A DNA stretch of 64,000 nt from Corallium rubrum (GCA_964035015.1 OZ035998.1:18102260-18166259); one strand, 5' to 3'; shown: positions 20,236-30,632, numbered from the stretch's first letter. Numbers and translations are program-made. Notes: generated by a model not told the origin, from the letters alone.

Positions 20236-21962
20236 TTAAAGAGTCGTCAGAGTCCACAAAGTTAAGAGTTGTTTACGATGCCTCAGCAAGGGCAAACCCT
20301 AATGCCCCGTCCTTGAACGAATGTCTCTACGCTGGGCCTGCATTGCAAAATAAACTTTGGGACGTGTTGATACAGCAGAGAGCTTATCCCGTGATGGTTT
20401 CAGGAGACATACGGCAAGCATTTCTTCAAGTCCGCATACGAGAAAGTGAAAGAGATGCCTTACGGTTTTATTGGCGCAAGAGCGAACAATCACCTGTAGA
20501 AATTCTGCGTTTCACAAGAGCATTGTTCGGTCTGACTTCATCACCGTACCTCCTCCAAGGAGTCATCGAGAGCCATTTAGACACATGGTCAGGAAGGTGT
20601 CCCGAAGAAGTCGAGAAACTGCGTCGAAGTGTTGACGATTTACTTTCTGGTGGTTATACTGTGCAGCAGGGACAGATGTGCAAGGCAGCAGCTTAAGAGA
20701 TATTGGGAGACGCAACATTTGAACTGCATAAGTGGAATTCGAACATTCCACAGTTGGAAGCTGAAGAATTACCTGAAGTTCAAGAGGACCAGTCCTATGC
20801 CAAGCAACAACTCATGGTAAAACCGAAAGAATCGAAGTTACTTGGTCTCAAGTGGAACAAACACAGAGATACATTGGCAGTGACTTTTCCCGTAGACAGC
20901 ACACCAATGACAAAGCACGGCATACTGAGTACACTGTCGAAAATCTACGATCCTCTTGGGTTAGTATCACCATTGGCCTTGGAAGGCAAGCTCATATTCC
21001 GAGACGTCTGTGATGCGAAGACGCCATGGGATGCCAACCTTGATGAGAAACACTTGCAACGGTGGGAAAAGTGGGAGCGTTCCTTGCCATCTGAAGAACA
21101 AGTACCAAGATCTATTGTTGCCTATCAAGAAGAAGTAGAAGTGATTGAACTGCATGCATTCGGGGACGCATCCACCCAGGGTGTCGGAGCAGCAGTCTAC
21201 GCTGTCGTCAGGCAACCATCGGGGACAACCCAGCAGCTGGTGGCAGCCAAGAGCCGATTGGCTAAGCAAAGTTTAACAGTTCCACGGTTAGAATTGGTTT
21301 CTGCCCACATGGCCACGAATCTCGTCGTGAACGTGAGTGGTGCTCTTCCGAAGATGCCTAAGCCATTTATTTACGCATGGTTAGACAGCACAGTGGCGCT
21401 GCACTGGATTTGTGGAAATGGTGTCTACAAACAATTTGTTGCAAATCGCGTAGCGAAGATAAAGGCACACCCAGAAATTCAGTGGCGGCATGTACCTACT
21501 AAAGACAACCCAGCCGACATCGCTAGCAGAGGTGGGTCTGTCACAACTTCAGCACTCTGGTGGTCAGGACCAGAATGGCTTCAGGATTCCTCCAAATTGC
21601 CAGATAATCCAGTGACACAGAAAACTCCTGCGGCTGAAGTCGAAGCCAAGTTAATACGTGAAGTGATTTGCGTGGCGAAATCCGACCCAGTTTCAGAAAA
21701 ATCTCAGAACGGAGAAAGTGGTAGAGATCCATTCGACGAACTTCTCGAGCGCAACGACCTTCGACGCACACTTCGAACATGTGCATGGATAAACCGGTTC
21801 ATCTACAACAGCAGACGGGAAGAGAGGAAACATGGGCCCTTAGCTACTGAAGAAGTTGCAGCAGCGAGGGAATGGTGGATTAAACGTGTCCAACTTCGGG
21901 ATAGCTCAGAACCCCACTATCGACAAACCAGCGCAAGTCTCGGTCTCCAACCAAACGAATGA
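20232..21962 (+). pseudogene. BEL element 2 RT and RNase H region with in-frame stops
   Basis: One continuous frame from 20232 to 21962, with TAA at 20694-20696 and TGA at 21960-21962. RT motifs: VVYDASARAN, GDIRQAFLQV (near 20403), and LFGLTSSPYLLQG. The active site reads SVDDLL (20628-20642) where YVDD preceded by more residues is expected, so a short in-frame deletion removed the conserved Tyr. RT thumb (LSKIYDPLGLVSPLALEGKL), RNase H-like domain (LHAFGDASTQGVGAAVYAVV; WLDSTVALHWI) and connection regions follow. Confidence 0.85.
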
Positions 21963-22455
21963 GGAATAGCAGTATGCAGAGGGAGAATACAGGGGGGTCA
22001 CCCTATCTACCTGCCAGACAAAGCTGAATTCACGAAGAAGCTGGTTCAACGCATGCACTGCGATACACTCCACGGGGGAGTTGGCCTCACCATGGCGGCA
22101 ATACGAGAACGGTATTGGATTCCACGACTTCGAAGTCTGGCGAAGGCAATACGCAGCGAATGCAAAGGATGCAAAAGATTCATCACCAAAGCAGTGACAC
22201 CACCAATTCCAGGATTTCTACCAGCAGACAGAACCAAACCAGGAACTGCCTTTGAACTGATTGGTATCGATTTCGCTGGACCGATCAGATATAAAAGGTC
22301 ATCCAAAGCACAAGGTAAAGCTGTTCAAGGTGATTGGGGGAGGATCTCTAACGTGGGACGAACTCAACGAGGTATTGCTTGACGTTGAAATTCAGATAAA
22401 TCGTCGACCGTTGAGCTATTTAGAAAATGACGTGGAGCTGTCAACTCTCACCCCA
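21963..22455 (+). pseudogene. BEL element 2 integrase, first half with core deletion
   Basis: Continues the same frame after TGA: GIAVCRGRIQGGHPIYLP, the HHCC finger (MHCDTLHGGVGLT near 22053; CKGCKRF) and the first catalytic Asp (GIDFAGP near 22266). After KAQGK the sequence jumps to the FKVIGGGSLTWDEL segment in another frame (from 22323). The part holding the second Asp and the Glu of the D,D-35-E triad is therefore deleted. It stops being integrase at 22455. Confidence 0.82.
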
Positions 22456-24716
22456 GTTCCACAACATTGAAGTGGGGGAAGGGGGGACATGAAACCATTT
22501 CATGTTAGCTTTGTTTCAAGAATTTTGTCAATGATTGTCTGAGAACAAAATGGACGCAAACGCAACAGATTTAATTCATAAAAATCCATTTTCTCTAATG
22601 AAATGACCATTAATGTTTTAAAATATGATAAAGTTGAATATGGGGTTAGTTTAAATGCATATTCTATTGTCGAACGGGATTACAATAATTTTTTTGTAAT
22701 CATTTGAAGTTAAAGTTTTATGCGATCAACAAGCGATTAATTACAGTTGTATCTATTTAAAAGAAGTTGCGTATGCCACGGCTCACAGGCATAATGACCT
22801 CTGTGACAAAACAAATCGAAGAAGCCACTCTAGTCAAGAAATTACCAAGTTATTTAGAAAAAAGATTAGTAGTTTGATAAAGGAACTCTCGTCCTATTGA
22901 ATTTCTATAGAACCGTGGCGGAAGTCGAGTTGCTCATGTGCCGCTGGTTGCTCAATTACTTTGAATGATCATTTTTCGCGAAAGAACATAGTGGAATTAG
23001 TGTGGCAGCATAACAGGAATTATTCGTAAATAAAATTTAAGCGTCAGGAATAACATGGAATTTAGGCGGTTTCTGCAATCGATCGTACATGTATACGATT
23101 ACGTTCAAACGGAGAAATGAGCCACATGTCTTGTTTTTTTGAGCAAATCTCCCAGGGGGTCTATCGCAACATGGCGCCTTGCTGCTTAACATTCGCTATA
23201 TTGGACAAATAAATAGTATTATAGAATTATTTCGAGTGAAATGAACTGTTTATAGTACTTTCTTAGCTACATCGTTTTATATCAATTCAGTTTACCACAT
23301 CAATTCTGTATTTTGCCACACTTTACCACACTTTACCATGCGTTATGTTAATAAATTAGATTATGTTTCTTTTATATATGCAGATTGTGGTAAAGTGTGG
23401 TAAAGTGTACTAAATTTTAGTGTAAGTATATGGTAAAGTGTGATCAAATGCAACAATTATGTCCACTTAATGCTTATATAGAGCTAAAGTTTAAAAACAT
23501 CTTTGTGTTTCGAATATTTCAGTTGAAATTGCACTGAATATTATGCGCAGTTTGTGGTAAAGTGTGGTAACCTGAGCTTAATTTTAGCGCTCTCATACAT
23601 AGCAAAGTGCAATGATATCTTAGAAGTATATATGCGTTGTCAACTATTTGTAATGATAAAAGTATAAGGAGAAATGTTTGGGTATCGATTATTTTTGTTG
23701 AAATCGAGCTGAACTCCTCGATTCATTGTTTATTTATGTTCCTTGACATATGAGCTCTTTTATAACACGAGTGCCAGTTGTAACTTGAGATGAATTCGAA
23801 GGGTAATTATTCTATTGACAAGTTTTTAATGAATGCAACTGGTGAAAGAATTTTTCCCCCTTGCTGCAAACAATTTGTTCTGTTCTTTTGGGCATTAACT
23901 TAAGATAATTTCTTCCCGACTTTTCTCTTTATATCAGCACGAATGGTCAAATATTTTAATGATTTGCGCAAGTGCAGGGTATACATTATCCTTCATGATA
24001 GGTCTGCAATAAAGTTCTCGGCAGATTTTAATTTTACGTGTAGGTTTTGTGTCAGAATTATATAAATTCATCATGGAAATACAGAGATCGTGCGCAGCTT
24101 TTCAACCGACAATAATTTGGAACCTGATTTCCGCGTAGTGACAGTTAACATTACGACGTCATGGTGACGTCATGTAATTAACCTTTAAAATTATCGTTTG
24201 TTGTTAGTGATCAATATATGTGTTAAATGTATGTGAGATCACTTTGCGCAGTCGTGGGTAAAATATGCCGTTTCTCTGCAGCGAAAAATGTACAAAGAAT
24301 TGTTAACGTAAATTCAGACAATCTTTGACAAAATTAGTTGAAACGACTCGAGTGAATCATGCCATGTTAATTACTAAGCCTCTTTTTTTGCATAAATTGC
24401 TATCCCCCCGTCCCCCCATTTTTCAATGTTGATACTCTGAACATTTAAATGTAATGGCAGGTGACTGAGTGCAAATTGCACACGTTTTGAGTTCCACAAC
24501 ATTGAAGTGGGGGGAAGGGGGGACATGAAACCATTTCATGTTAGCTTTGTTTCAAGAATTTTGTCAATGATTGCAGCAATGTTCAAGGTGATTGGGGGAG
24601 GATCTCTAACGTGGGACGAACTCACAACGAAGTATTGCTTGACGTTGAAATTCAGATAAATCGTCGACCGTTGAGCTATTTAGAAAATGACGTGGAGCTG
24701 TCAACTCTCACCCCAG
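22323..24716 (+). repeat. Nested direct repeats IN-R-1.95 kb-R-IN inside BEL element 2
   Basis: A 133-bp piece of integrase coding sequence (22323-22455) recurs at 24581-24716 in the same orientation. Just inside each copy is an 82-83-bp direct repeat R (22456-22537 and 24491-24573, starting GTTCCACAACATTGAAGTGG). Between the R copies lies 1.95 kb of unrelated AT-rich DNA. The R pair could be terminal repeats of a small TRIM-like element, but the integrase copies are far too long for a target duplication. A duplication during repair or recombination between two copies is an alternative. Confidence 0.85.
22538..24490. other. 1.95-kb insert without recognisable genes
   Basis: AT-rich and lacking long frames. 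It contains an inverted pair of TTTACCACACTTTACCA words (near 23310-23338 against 23386-23408) and further GGTAAAGTGTGG copies near 23430 and 23555. Nothing matches a coding family that I can see. Confidence 0.6.
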
Positions 24717-25285
24717 CGCAACCTCGTACCCAGGGTCTTTCTCTCGCTAGAGAGAAAACCCTGGGTACGAGGTTGACCCCAGCGACGTTCCTGTATCAGC
24801 GATCAAACCACCTGCCAGAGAGTGAAGCTTGGAGAATTGAAGAAAGGGACCTACGTAAACGGGCCAAGTACCTAAAGATGTGTAAGGACAGTCTCTGGCG
24901 TCGTTGGAAAAGAGAATATCTTGTTGCACTGCGGGAACGACACAATTTGGTCCACAAAGAAAGCAAGTATAAGCCTAAGCAAGGGGATGTTGTGATCGTA
25001 CAGTCCGATAACAAGAACCGGGGGAAATGGCCTTTAGCTATTGTCGAACAAACTTATCCTGGTAAAGATGGCATCATGCGAGTAGTGCGTCTGAAGACTG
25101 CTAATGGAACGCTCGAAGGGCCAGTACAGCACTTGTTTCCCATGGAGCTGAACTGCGATGCCATTCCCGAGGAAACACAGCAGCTGAACCCAGAAGCTCT
25201 CATTTTTACGCCGCGACCAAGAAGAGATGCAGCCGCTGCAGCACGATTGCGCATAGAAGAAATCGCGGACCTGGATGATGAATGA
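24581..25285 (+). pseudogene. BEL element 2 integrase C-terminal part
   Basis: From the second integrase copy the frame runs EVLLDVEIQINRRPLSYLEN, then 22 codons supplied by the hairpin insertion and its duplication. It continues PATFLYQRSNHLPESEAWRI, DSLWRRWKREYLVALRERHN and the DUF5641 tail (KQGDVVIVQSDNKNRGKWPL; VVRLKTANGTLEGPVQHLFP) to TGA at 25283-25285. Apart from the inserted 22 codons this part is undamaged. Confidence 0.82.
24719..24775. mobile_element. 57-bp hairpin element with 9-bp duplication ACCCCAGCG
   Basis: CAACCTCGTACCCAGGGT and its exact reverse complement ACCCTGGGTACGAGGTTG end a 57-bp hairpin. ACCCCAGCG precedes it (24710-24718) and follows it (24776-24784), a 9-bp target duplication. 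The insertion plus duplication is 66 bases, so the integrase frame stays open across it. Related hairpins occur at 40029-40082 and as the ends of the element at 44435-44895. This is one of the smallest mobile units in the window. Confidence 0.88.
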
Positions 25286-25391
25286 CTGAATAGCTGAACA
25301 TCTTATAACTTTACGTTGACGTGTAATAACCTTTAATTTTAGCAAAAATAGCGTTTAAACCAGTCAGATTATATACATCCCTTTGGGAGTG

Positions 25392-25636
25392 TATATGGGG
25401 GTGAGTGTTGGAAATTATGTCATAGGAACGAACAGTAGGTTGCGTGACCGGAAACAAGCCTGCTCACCAAACGCGCGCGATAGCCAATGAGAAGAGAACA
25501 GGGTGATTGACATGTTTTGCATGTGTTCATTGTTGTTTTAGTGAGCGAGACAAGGCGATTTAGCGAGACGAGACATCGAGTGATAGCGAGTTGAGAATGT
25601 GACTAAATAATAAAATATCGTTCATTTTGTGTTTAA
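25392..25636 (+). repeat. Polypurine tract and 3' LTR, first part, BEL element 2
   Basis: ATGGGGGTGAG (to 25406) is the likely polypurine tract. The LTR starts TGTTGGAAATTATGTC at 25407 and carries AATAATAAAAT near 25605. It is cut at TTAA (25633-25636) by the MITE and resumes at 26317, where GTGACTTTTCGTAGATACG aligns with the end of the proposed 5' LTR. Confidence 0.65.
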
Positions 25637-26316
25637 GGTGGCTCCATACAGTTTCTTGAAAAATGGACAATACAAGTTTGAGAGTCCAAAACACGTGATT
25701 AAACAATTCGGAAAAAGAATAAAACTAAATGTTATGCATAGTTAAACATTCTGACAATCAAACACTGTTACCAAATAAATAGCAACAGTTGTTGCTATGG
25801 CAACAATGACGTTTCAAAATGGCTGCCAATCACCCTTAAAACTAATTTAATTCGAAAAAAACTTTGGTGACCCCCAATTTTTTTTTCATTAAAACTTTTC
25901 TTGAAGTATGAGTAATCAATTGGCCGATTTTAAAAAAATTCTGTAGAACGAATAATTTTTTTTCCGGAAAAATCATGTTTGTTAATTTTTAAAAAATGTC
26001 GTTCTACAGAATTTTTTTTAAATCGGCGAATTGATTACTCATACTTCAAGAAAAGTTTTAATGAAAAAAAAATGGGGGTCACCAAAGGTTTTTTCGAATT
26101 AAATTAGTTTGAAGGGTAATTGGCAGCCATTTTGAAACGTCATTGTTGCCATAGCAACAACTGTTGCTATTTATTTGGTAACAGTTTTTGATTGTCAGAC
26201 TGTTTAGCTATGCATAACATTTAGTTTTATTCTTTTTCCAAATTGTTTAATCACGTATTTTGGACTCACAAACTTGTATTTTCCATTTTTCAAGAAACTG
26301 TATGGAGCCACCTTAA
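25633..26316. mobile_element. MITE, GGTGGCTCC family, copy 2, inside the BEL 2 LTR
   Basis: The 676-bp body (25637-26312), GGTGGCTCCATACAGTTTCT...GCCACC, is an inverted repeat nearly end to end and is flanked by perfect TTAA copies (25633-25636, 26313-26316). It is closely similar to copy 1 at 14640-15304 over its full length. There is no coding sequence. Confidence 0.92.
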
Positions 26317-26365
26317 ATCAGTGACTTTTCGTAGATACGTACTCCAGGAGGCGAGTAATTTGCGA
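26317..26365 (+). repeat. 3' LTR remainder of BEL element 2 (probable)
   Basis: Loose alignment with 17928-17976 (GTGAnTTnTCGTnGATAC, then GGAGGC and AATTnnCGA). The exact end is not determined and no target duplication was found. Confidence 0.45.
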
Positions 26366-26399
26366 AAGCTATTGTATGAAACTACCCAGTTGCAGCGCA

Positions 26400-26895
26400 C
26401 TATTTGCTCCGGGTAGAACATTTGTAATTTGTCTTTAGACGATGTTGGTCGTCCATAGTCGACTTTAGATCAAGCATAAGATATCCATGGGGGCTGCTCG
26501 TTGCTTGTTCGTAGCTCTTTCTAAATTCCTGAATATGACCTGGGTTTACTTGTCGAACCAAGACAGAAATTTGTTGCTTATCCCTCGGAGAGGGAGGGGT
26601 GTTGTTTTGATCATTTCTAAATGAGCTGCCGTTGTCCATAACACCAAATGATACGTTCGGGAGGAGGATTAACCATAGTTTTGGCGTTTTTCAGAAGCGT
26701 TTTTACCCATACTGTTTTACCACTCTGTGTGAATCCAGCGACAATGCAAGTAAATGGATGCTGCATGACTGGTGTTTCATAGCCAACTGGGGAGACATGC
26801 CCAATATTACTTTCCTGATGAAATTTTTTAATATGACGTTGAAGATTGCCTCTTGTCGAAAACGATTTTCCGCAAGTGTTACAGATGTACGACAT
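26400..26895 (-). pseudogene. Polinton/Maverick packaging ATPase (FtsK/HerA type) with C2H2 finger, internally deleted
   Basis: Starting at 26895 on the minus strand: a C2H2 finger (CNTCGKSFSTRGNLQRHIKKFH, residues 5-26), then HPFTCIVAGFTQSGKTVWVK with a Walker A motif (GFTQSGKT, about residues 54-61) and NPPPERIIWCYGQRQ. It stops at 26617. A second minus-strand frame (26639-26400) carries the C-terminal segment PRDKQQISVLVRQVNPGHIQ, SYEQATSSPHGYLMLDLKST, which I recognise as the end of the same ATPase family. The middle, including Walker B, is missing, so the gene is a deletion derivative. These ATPases package DNA into Polinton-type capsids. This copy cannot function. Confidence 0.75.
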
Positions 26896-26954
26896 ATTGA
26901 CTCTATGACGATTAGGAGTAAAATGATTGTTTCAAAGCATATTCCAACAATTTA

Positions 26955-27375
26955 TTTCAATTTTTTTCCTATTTCTCTTTCCTTTTGTTTTCATTATCTA
27001 CTTTTTGTCTTCTTTTTATCTTCCCTTTATCTTCCTTATCTTCCTCTTATCTTCACTATCTTCCTTTTATCTTCCTCTTATCTTCCTCTTTTTTCCCCTT
27101 TATCTTCCTTATCTTCTCTTTACCTTCCCTTTATCTTCCTTATCTTCCTCATCTTCCTCATCTTCCCTTTATTTTCCTTATATTCCTCTTATCTTCCCTT
27201 TATCTTCCTATTATCTTCCTCTTATCTCCCTTATCTGCCTCTTATCTTCCTTATCTTCCCCTTATCTTCCTCTTATCTTCCTCATCTTCCCTTTATCTTT
27301 CCTTTGTCTTTCCTTTATCTTCCCCTTTATATCTTCCCTTTACCTTACTTATCTTCCTTTTATCTTTGCTTATCG
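26955..27375 (+). repeat. Pyrimidine-rich CTTAT/CTTCC minisatellite
   Basis: About 400 bases of irregular CTTCCTTAT, CTTCCTCTTAT and CTTTATCTTCC units. The long Leu/Ser/Phe-rich frames across it in all three phases are composition artefacts. Confidence 0.9.
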
Positions 27376-27487
27376 GCCTTATTTCCCCAATTTTCAGTCC
27401 CAAACCCCTCAAGGATATCTGTCTCGAATTCAAAATATATAGACATTCTCTGGCGGAGTTCAACATTTGCAACCTTACTTTTATTGA

Positions 27488-27898
27488 GTGAGGTTTAACA
27501 ACAAACAGAGAGCAATTGTGTCTCTCAAACCCACACAACAGCGAGTTGTTTTGGAGTCTGTAAGCCCTGAGCAAGTTCGGTGTATATGCGAGTGTGCGCA
27601 TAATTTTTGGCAAATATTACTACCTCGTCAGGTAATTGAAACACTTAGCTCTTACCAGGACGATATACACATTCTGGTTGATCCCCGACGAAGTTTTAGG
27701 CGAAAAAAGAAAACACTGGTTCAAAACGGTGAAAGATTTCTAAGCCTGTTGCCTGGTCCTGTTTTAGAAAGACTCGCATATAGAAATGGTATAAAAGAAG
27801 TAAAAGTTTCTACGATAGTCAGTAAAAGAACTAAAAGTTTCTACGATCAGACTGAAATCGTGATGCAATCCATAGAGGAACAGGCCCTTGCCACGTAG
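27488..27898 (+). pseudogene. Polinton-associated small basic protein (remnant)
   Basis: A frame without an ATG (opens at GTG 27488) reads QRVVLESVSPEQVRCICECA, a hydrophilic segment, then KKKTLVQNGERFLSLLPGPV. The pattern (CICECxxN, then KK.LVQ.G.FL..LL) matches a small protein I associate with cnidarian Polinton-type elements, usually encoded beside the ATPase and capsid genes. Its role there may be virion-related, but I cannot name it. The ATPase remnant lies on the other strand 600 bases away. Confidence 0.55.
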
Positions 27899-27924
27899 CG
27901 ACAGACATTACCTTTCTGGTTTCC

Positions 27925-28420
27925 ATTAGTGCACTACACGAGAACGACATTGCCGATTTTTACGATCACATCAACAAACAAAACTGTGACATACAATTTA
28001 CGAAAGAAATCGAGGAGAATTGTCCTTTTCTAGATTGGTAACTCGTAACAATTACTACAAACGACAGAGTGCGTTACTTATTGCACTAACTACAGGCAAC
28101 GACATATACTGCAAAGTTGGTAGACAAACTTAGCACAACAACCATTAAACCGATTACAACCATTACCAGCACCTTTACAAAAGATGTATTCAAAACGCAT
28201 TACCAACAAACAGTAGACTTCCCCCCGATAACACCGACAAACAAATACCGACAGCACCACACACGAACAACACCGATCTCCCGGACAACACCCACCACAG
28301 ATTCCACACATACCGCAATCGTGACATAATGAACCAGGCACATAAATATAGGAGAACCTGACAGAAACCTTTCACTTGACGCTGAAGATGACCGCCGCTG
28401 AGGCCGTCGAAACGTCAGTC
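27925..28420 (+). pseudogene. Penelope-like element 2, RT end and 3' module
   Basis: The frame from 27925 reads ISALHENDIADFYDHINKQN, CDIQFTKEIEENCPFLDW, a stop, then LVTITTNDRVR. This matches the RT C-terminal region of Penelope-like elements (FTxExExxxxxPFLDxLVTR). Coding then decays (Thr-rich to about 28325). At 28382-28413 a CTGAAGA...hairpin...GAAACG motif occurs in the position of the PLE 3' ribozyme-like module. Most of the element is missing. Confidence 0.7.
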
Positions 28421-28732
28421 ACTACCACCGCTAACAGTCTTTCTCAAGACTACTCTAACCTAGACGAGCAACTTTGTCAAACATGTTTATTGAGTATGTT
28501 GATGTAGAACGACCATTACTTATTCCTTTATTTTATTTCTTAATCTTTAAATCAAAATATGGACTTGCTTAATTGAGCAGATACTTGTTGAAAACATTGG
28601 CAACGAAAGTGAGGGATGTTTCTTTATTGGAGACATCAATTCTGAACTCCTTCTTGGAATTTACTACACAAATCGATTAGTAATAACGATTAAATTAATT
28701 CACTCAAGCATGCAGTTATATACACCTACACC
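28421..28732. other. Spacer, nothing recognised
   Basis: AT-rich. The first part (to about 28500) may still belong to the 3' end of the PLE. No exon or inverted repeat was found. Confidence 0.4.
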
Positions 28733-29405
28733 TTAGACTGCGTTCACACGAGTCCGGTGTAGAAGATAAACGGTAAAATGTGGTTACGTTCACACGAATC
28801 CGTCATAATTTAACGACGCTTTGAAGGCGTTCACACGACACCGGAAGCTTCTGGTGTACATCCAGTATTTCAATGCTGTGCACTGTTTAAATAGCCATAT
28901 CTCGTCAAAAGTAAATGGAAACGAGAAGCAATTCAAAGAATATTATCCCCCAAGGTGTATAGTGCATTCTAGGTTTACAATTTTAGTCTTTCCGTTAGGA
29001 ACTCACCTTATTGACTTCATCTTCTCCTATTTGCACTGCCTAGTCATTGTTGTAATAATGTTATAATTGTTCAAACAGCAGCACAAGTTCTTCGCAGAAG
29101 CTTTCCGAACTCGAGAAGACAAATAAAGTTTTCCATCGCAGAAAAATACGCCAGCCGTTTGGTTAGGAGCCGAAAATTTAGGAACTGGGTACTAAAGCGG
29201 AGCGAAAAAGTGCCGGATCTTGTGTTCACACGACACCGCCAAGGGTTCCGTTTCATTTCGCTCCGTCTAGAAATCGTTTTCAAAACGCTCCGGTTAGAGC
29301 GCCGTTTTCACACAATTTCGATCCGGTGCCGTGTGAACGCAACGGCGTTTTGTGACTTTTTAGCGCCGTTTTCAACTCGCTCCGGACTCGTGTGAACGGG
29401 GTCTT
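28733..29405. mobile_element. Non-autonomous element with GTTCACACGAGTCCGG inverted ends
   Basis: AGACTGCGTTCACACGAGTC at the left is matched in reverse complement by GACTCGTGTGAACGGGGTCT at the right. The subterminal regions on both sides are full of further GTTCACACGA / TCGTGTGAAC words and CTCCGG motifs. The interior has only short frames. No unambiguous target duplication, so the superfamily is unknown. Confidence 0.75.
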
Positions 29406-29566
29406 ATTCTATATTTCGTTGTATATAATAATATAGAGGAGGTAGTTGTATTCATTTCAGGATTAGTGTCAACGATCTTATTCCTGGATGTAGAAAAATT
29501 AGTTTTTAAAAAAACATGCTTTTTATTCACTATGCATGCCTCAGTCATACAAGCAAAAAAACTACA

Positions 29567-29640
29567 CAGGCCTTCCGGCAGGAATTGAACTACACAGGCA
29601 ACTACACAGGCCTTCCGGTAGGAATTGAACCCACGAAACC
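29567..29640 (-). repeat. tRNA-derived SINE fragment, inverted
   Basis: ACTACACAGGCCTTCCGGCA is repeated twice and is the reverse complement of the SINE segment after box B at 29925-29950. It faces the truncated plus-strand copy that starts at 29641, making a local hairpin. Confidence 0.65.
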
Positions 29641-29752
29641 AATTCCTGCCGGAAGGCCTGTGTAGTTGCATTTTTCGAAACTGGTCCCGGTTTGGTCTTA
29701 AAATGTATATATTCTGCACTCGAATTTTCCTTCACCCAAAATCCTTAGAACA
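29641..29752 (+). repeat. tRNA-derived SINE, 5'-truncated copy
   Basis: AATTCCTGCCGGAAGGCCTG through the tail CCTTCACCCAAAATCCTTAG matches 29922-30031 with few changes. Confidence 0.75.
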
Positions 29753-29865
29753 TGCATGCTATGTAATCGAGTGAAATGCCCAATATTACTTATAATATAC
29801 CCAATTCTCTCCTGGCATTACCACCTTATTATTTATACAGAACTCGCGATCAAGCTCTCGGCAAC

Positions 29866-30031
29866 GCACTCCGTGGCTCAGTGGTCAGAGCCTTACAACT
29901 AGAATCGCAAGGTCGTGGGTTCAATTCCTGCCGGAAGGTCTGTGTAGTTGCATTTTTCGCAACTGGTCCCGGTTTGGTCTTAAAAATGTATATATTCTGC
30001 ACTCGAATTTTCCTTCACCCAAAATCCTTAG
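29866..30031 (+). repeat. tRNA-derived SINE, full head
   Basis: A polymerase III box A (TGGCTCAGTGGTCAGAGC near 29874) and box B (GGTTCAATTCC, 29918-29928) are about 33 bases apart, as in a tRNA. A family-specific body (CTGGTCCCGGTTTGGTCTTA) and the tail CACCCAAAATCCTTAGA follow. The acceptor stem does not pair, so this is a SINE, not a tRNA gene. Confidence 0.85.
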
Positions 30032-30632
30032 AGCAATACATTTTTCCAGTTAATCTTCACACATGCTTTGAAGACCTATAAATATTCTTTTTTTCGTACC
30101 AAACAAGCTTTTGTTTATGGGATGCCGTGAAGAGTTCAAAGTTCTAGCGGGCAACAATTGAAAACTTATTGACCGAGCAGGCAATAAATTCTCAATTATT
30201 GCCCGCTCGGTAGACATTGAAATTTAGCTAAGGTCATGTGACCACAAACCAACCAATAACAGTCATCGTTGCATCCAGTGAAACTCTAGCTATATAACAA
30301 TAGTACTTAAATGCCCCTCAAACCTTGGAAGGCTGCATGGGTAAAAATCTCTCGCGTCTACGGCCCTTAGGACTTCCACACACCTTTCCTCGCCTTTCGG
30401 GGAAATTTAATCACTAATATCCCTCAATCCATGTAATTGTATTACTTATAATAAATCGCTTGTGACTTATATAGCGCATAAATCTTTATATAAAACTAGA
30501 CTCTTAAAAACTACATGTAGACTAGAAGTTCCTTAATATATATAATTTTCTATTTTTTGATAAAATAGTTTTTTTATAGTTCCTAGATTTTATTTCGAAG
30601 TACAGTAGATCCATTCTTATTCTATTTTTTAG

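Larger units (their letters stand above)
17700..26365 (+). mobile_element. BEL/Pao LTR retrotransposon 2, old and heavily interrupted
   Basis: Gag to integrase order as in BEL element 1, but a different lineage (coiled-coil gag N-terminus, different integrase tail). Damage: a frameshift at 20230, TAA at 20694, a damaged RT active site, TGA at 21960, a deletion in the integrase core, a 2.1-kb insertion with duplicated flanks (22323-24716), a 57-bp hairpin insertion (24719-24775), and a 676-bp MITE inside the 3' LTR. The outer borders are approximate. Confidence 0.8.

Noticed and set aside
17700-26365. BEL element 2 as a recent, active element
   Set aside because: Multiple stops, frameshifts, a damaged RT site and missing integrase residues, and LTR ends that align only loosely.
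26632-27498. 288-, 171- and 168-codon Leu/Ser/Phe/Pro-rich frames resembling membrane proteins
   Set aside because: They cross the CTTAT/CTTCC tract in all three phases, and composition alone explains the hydrophobicity.
29866-29940. tRNA gene
   Set aside because: Box A and box B are present, but the acceptor stem does not pair and the same head is joined to a repeated non-tRNA body; it is a SINE.
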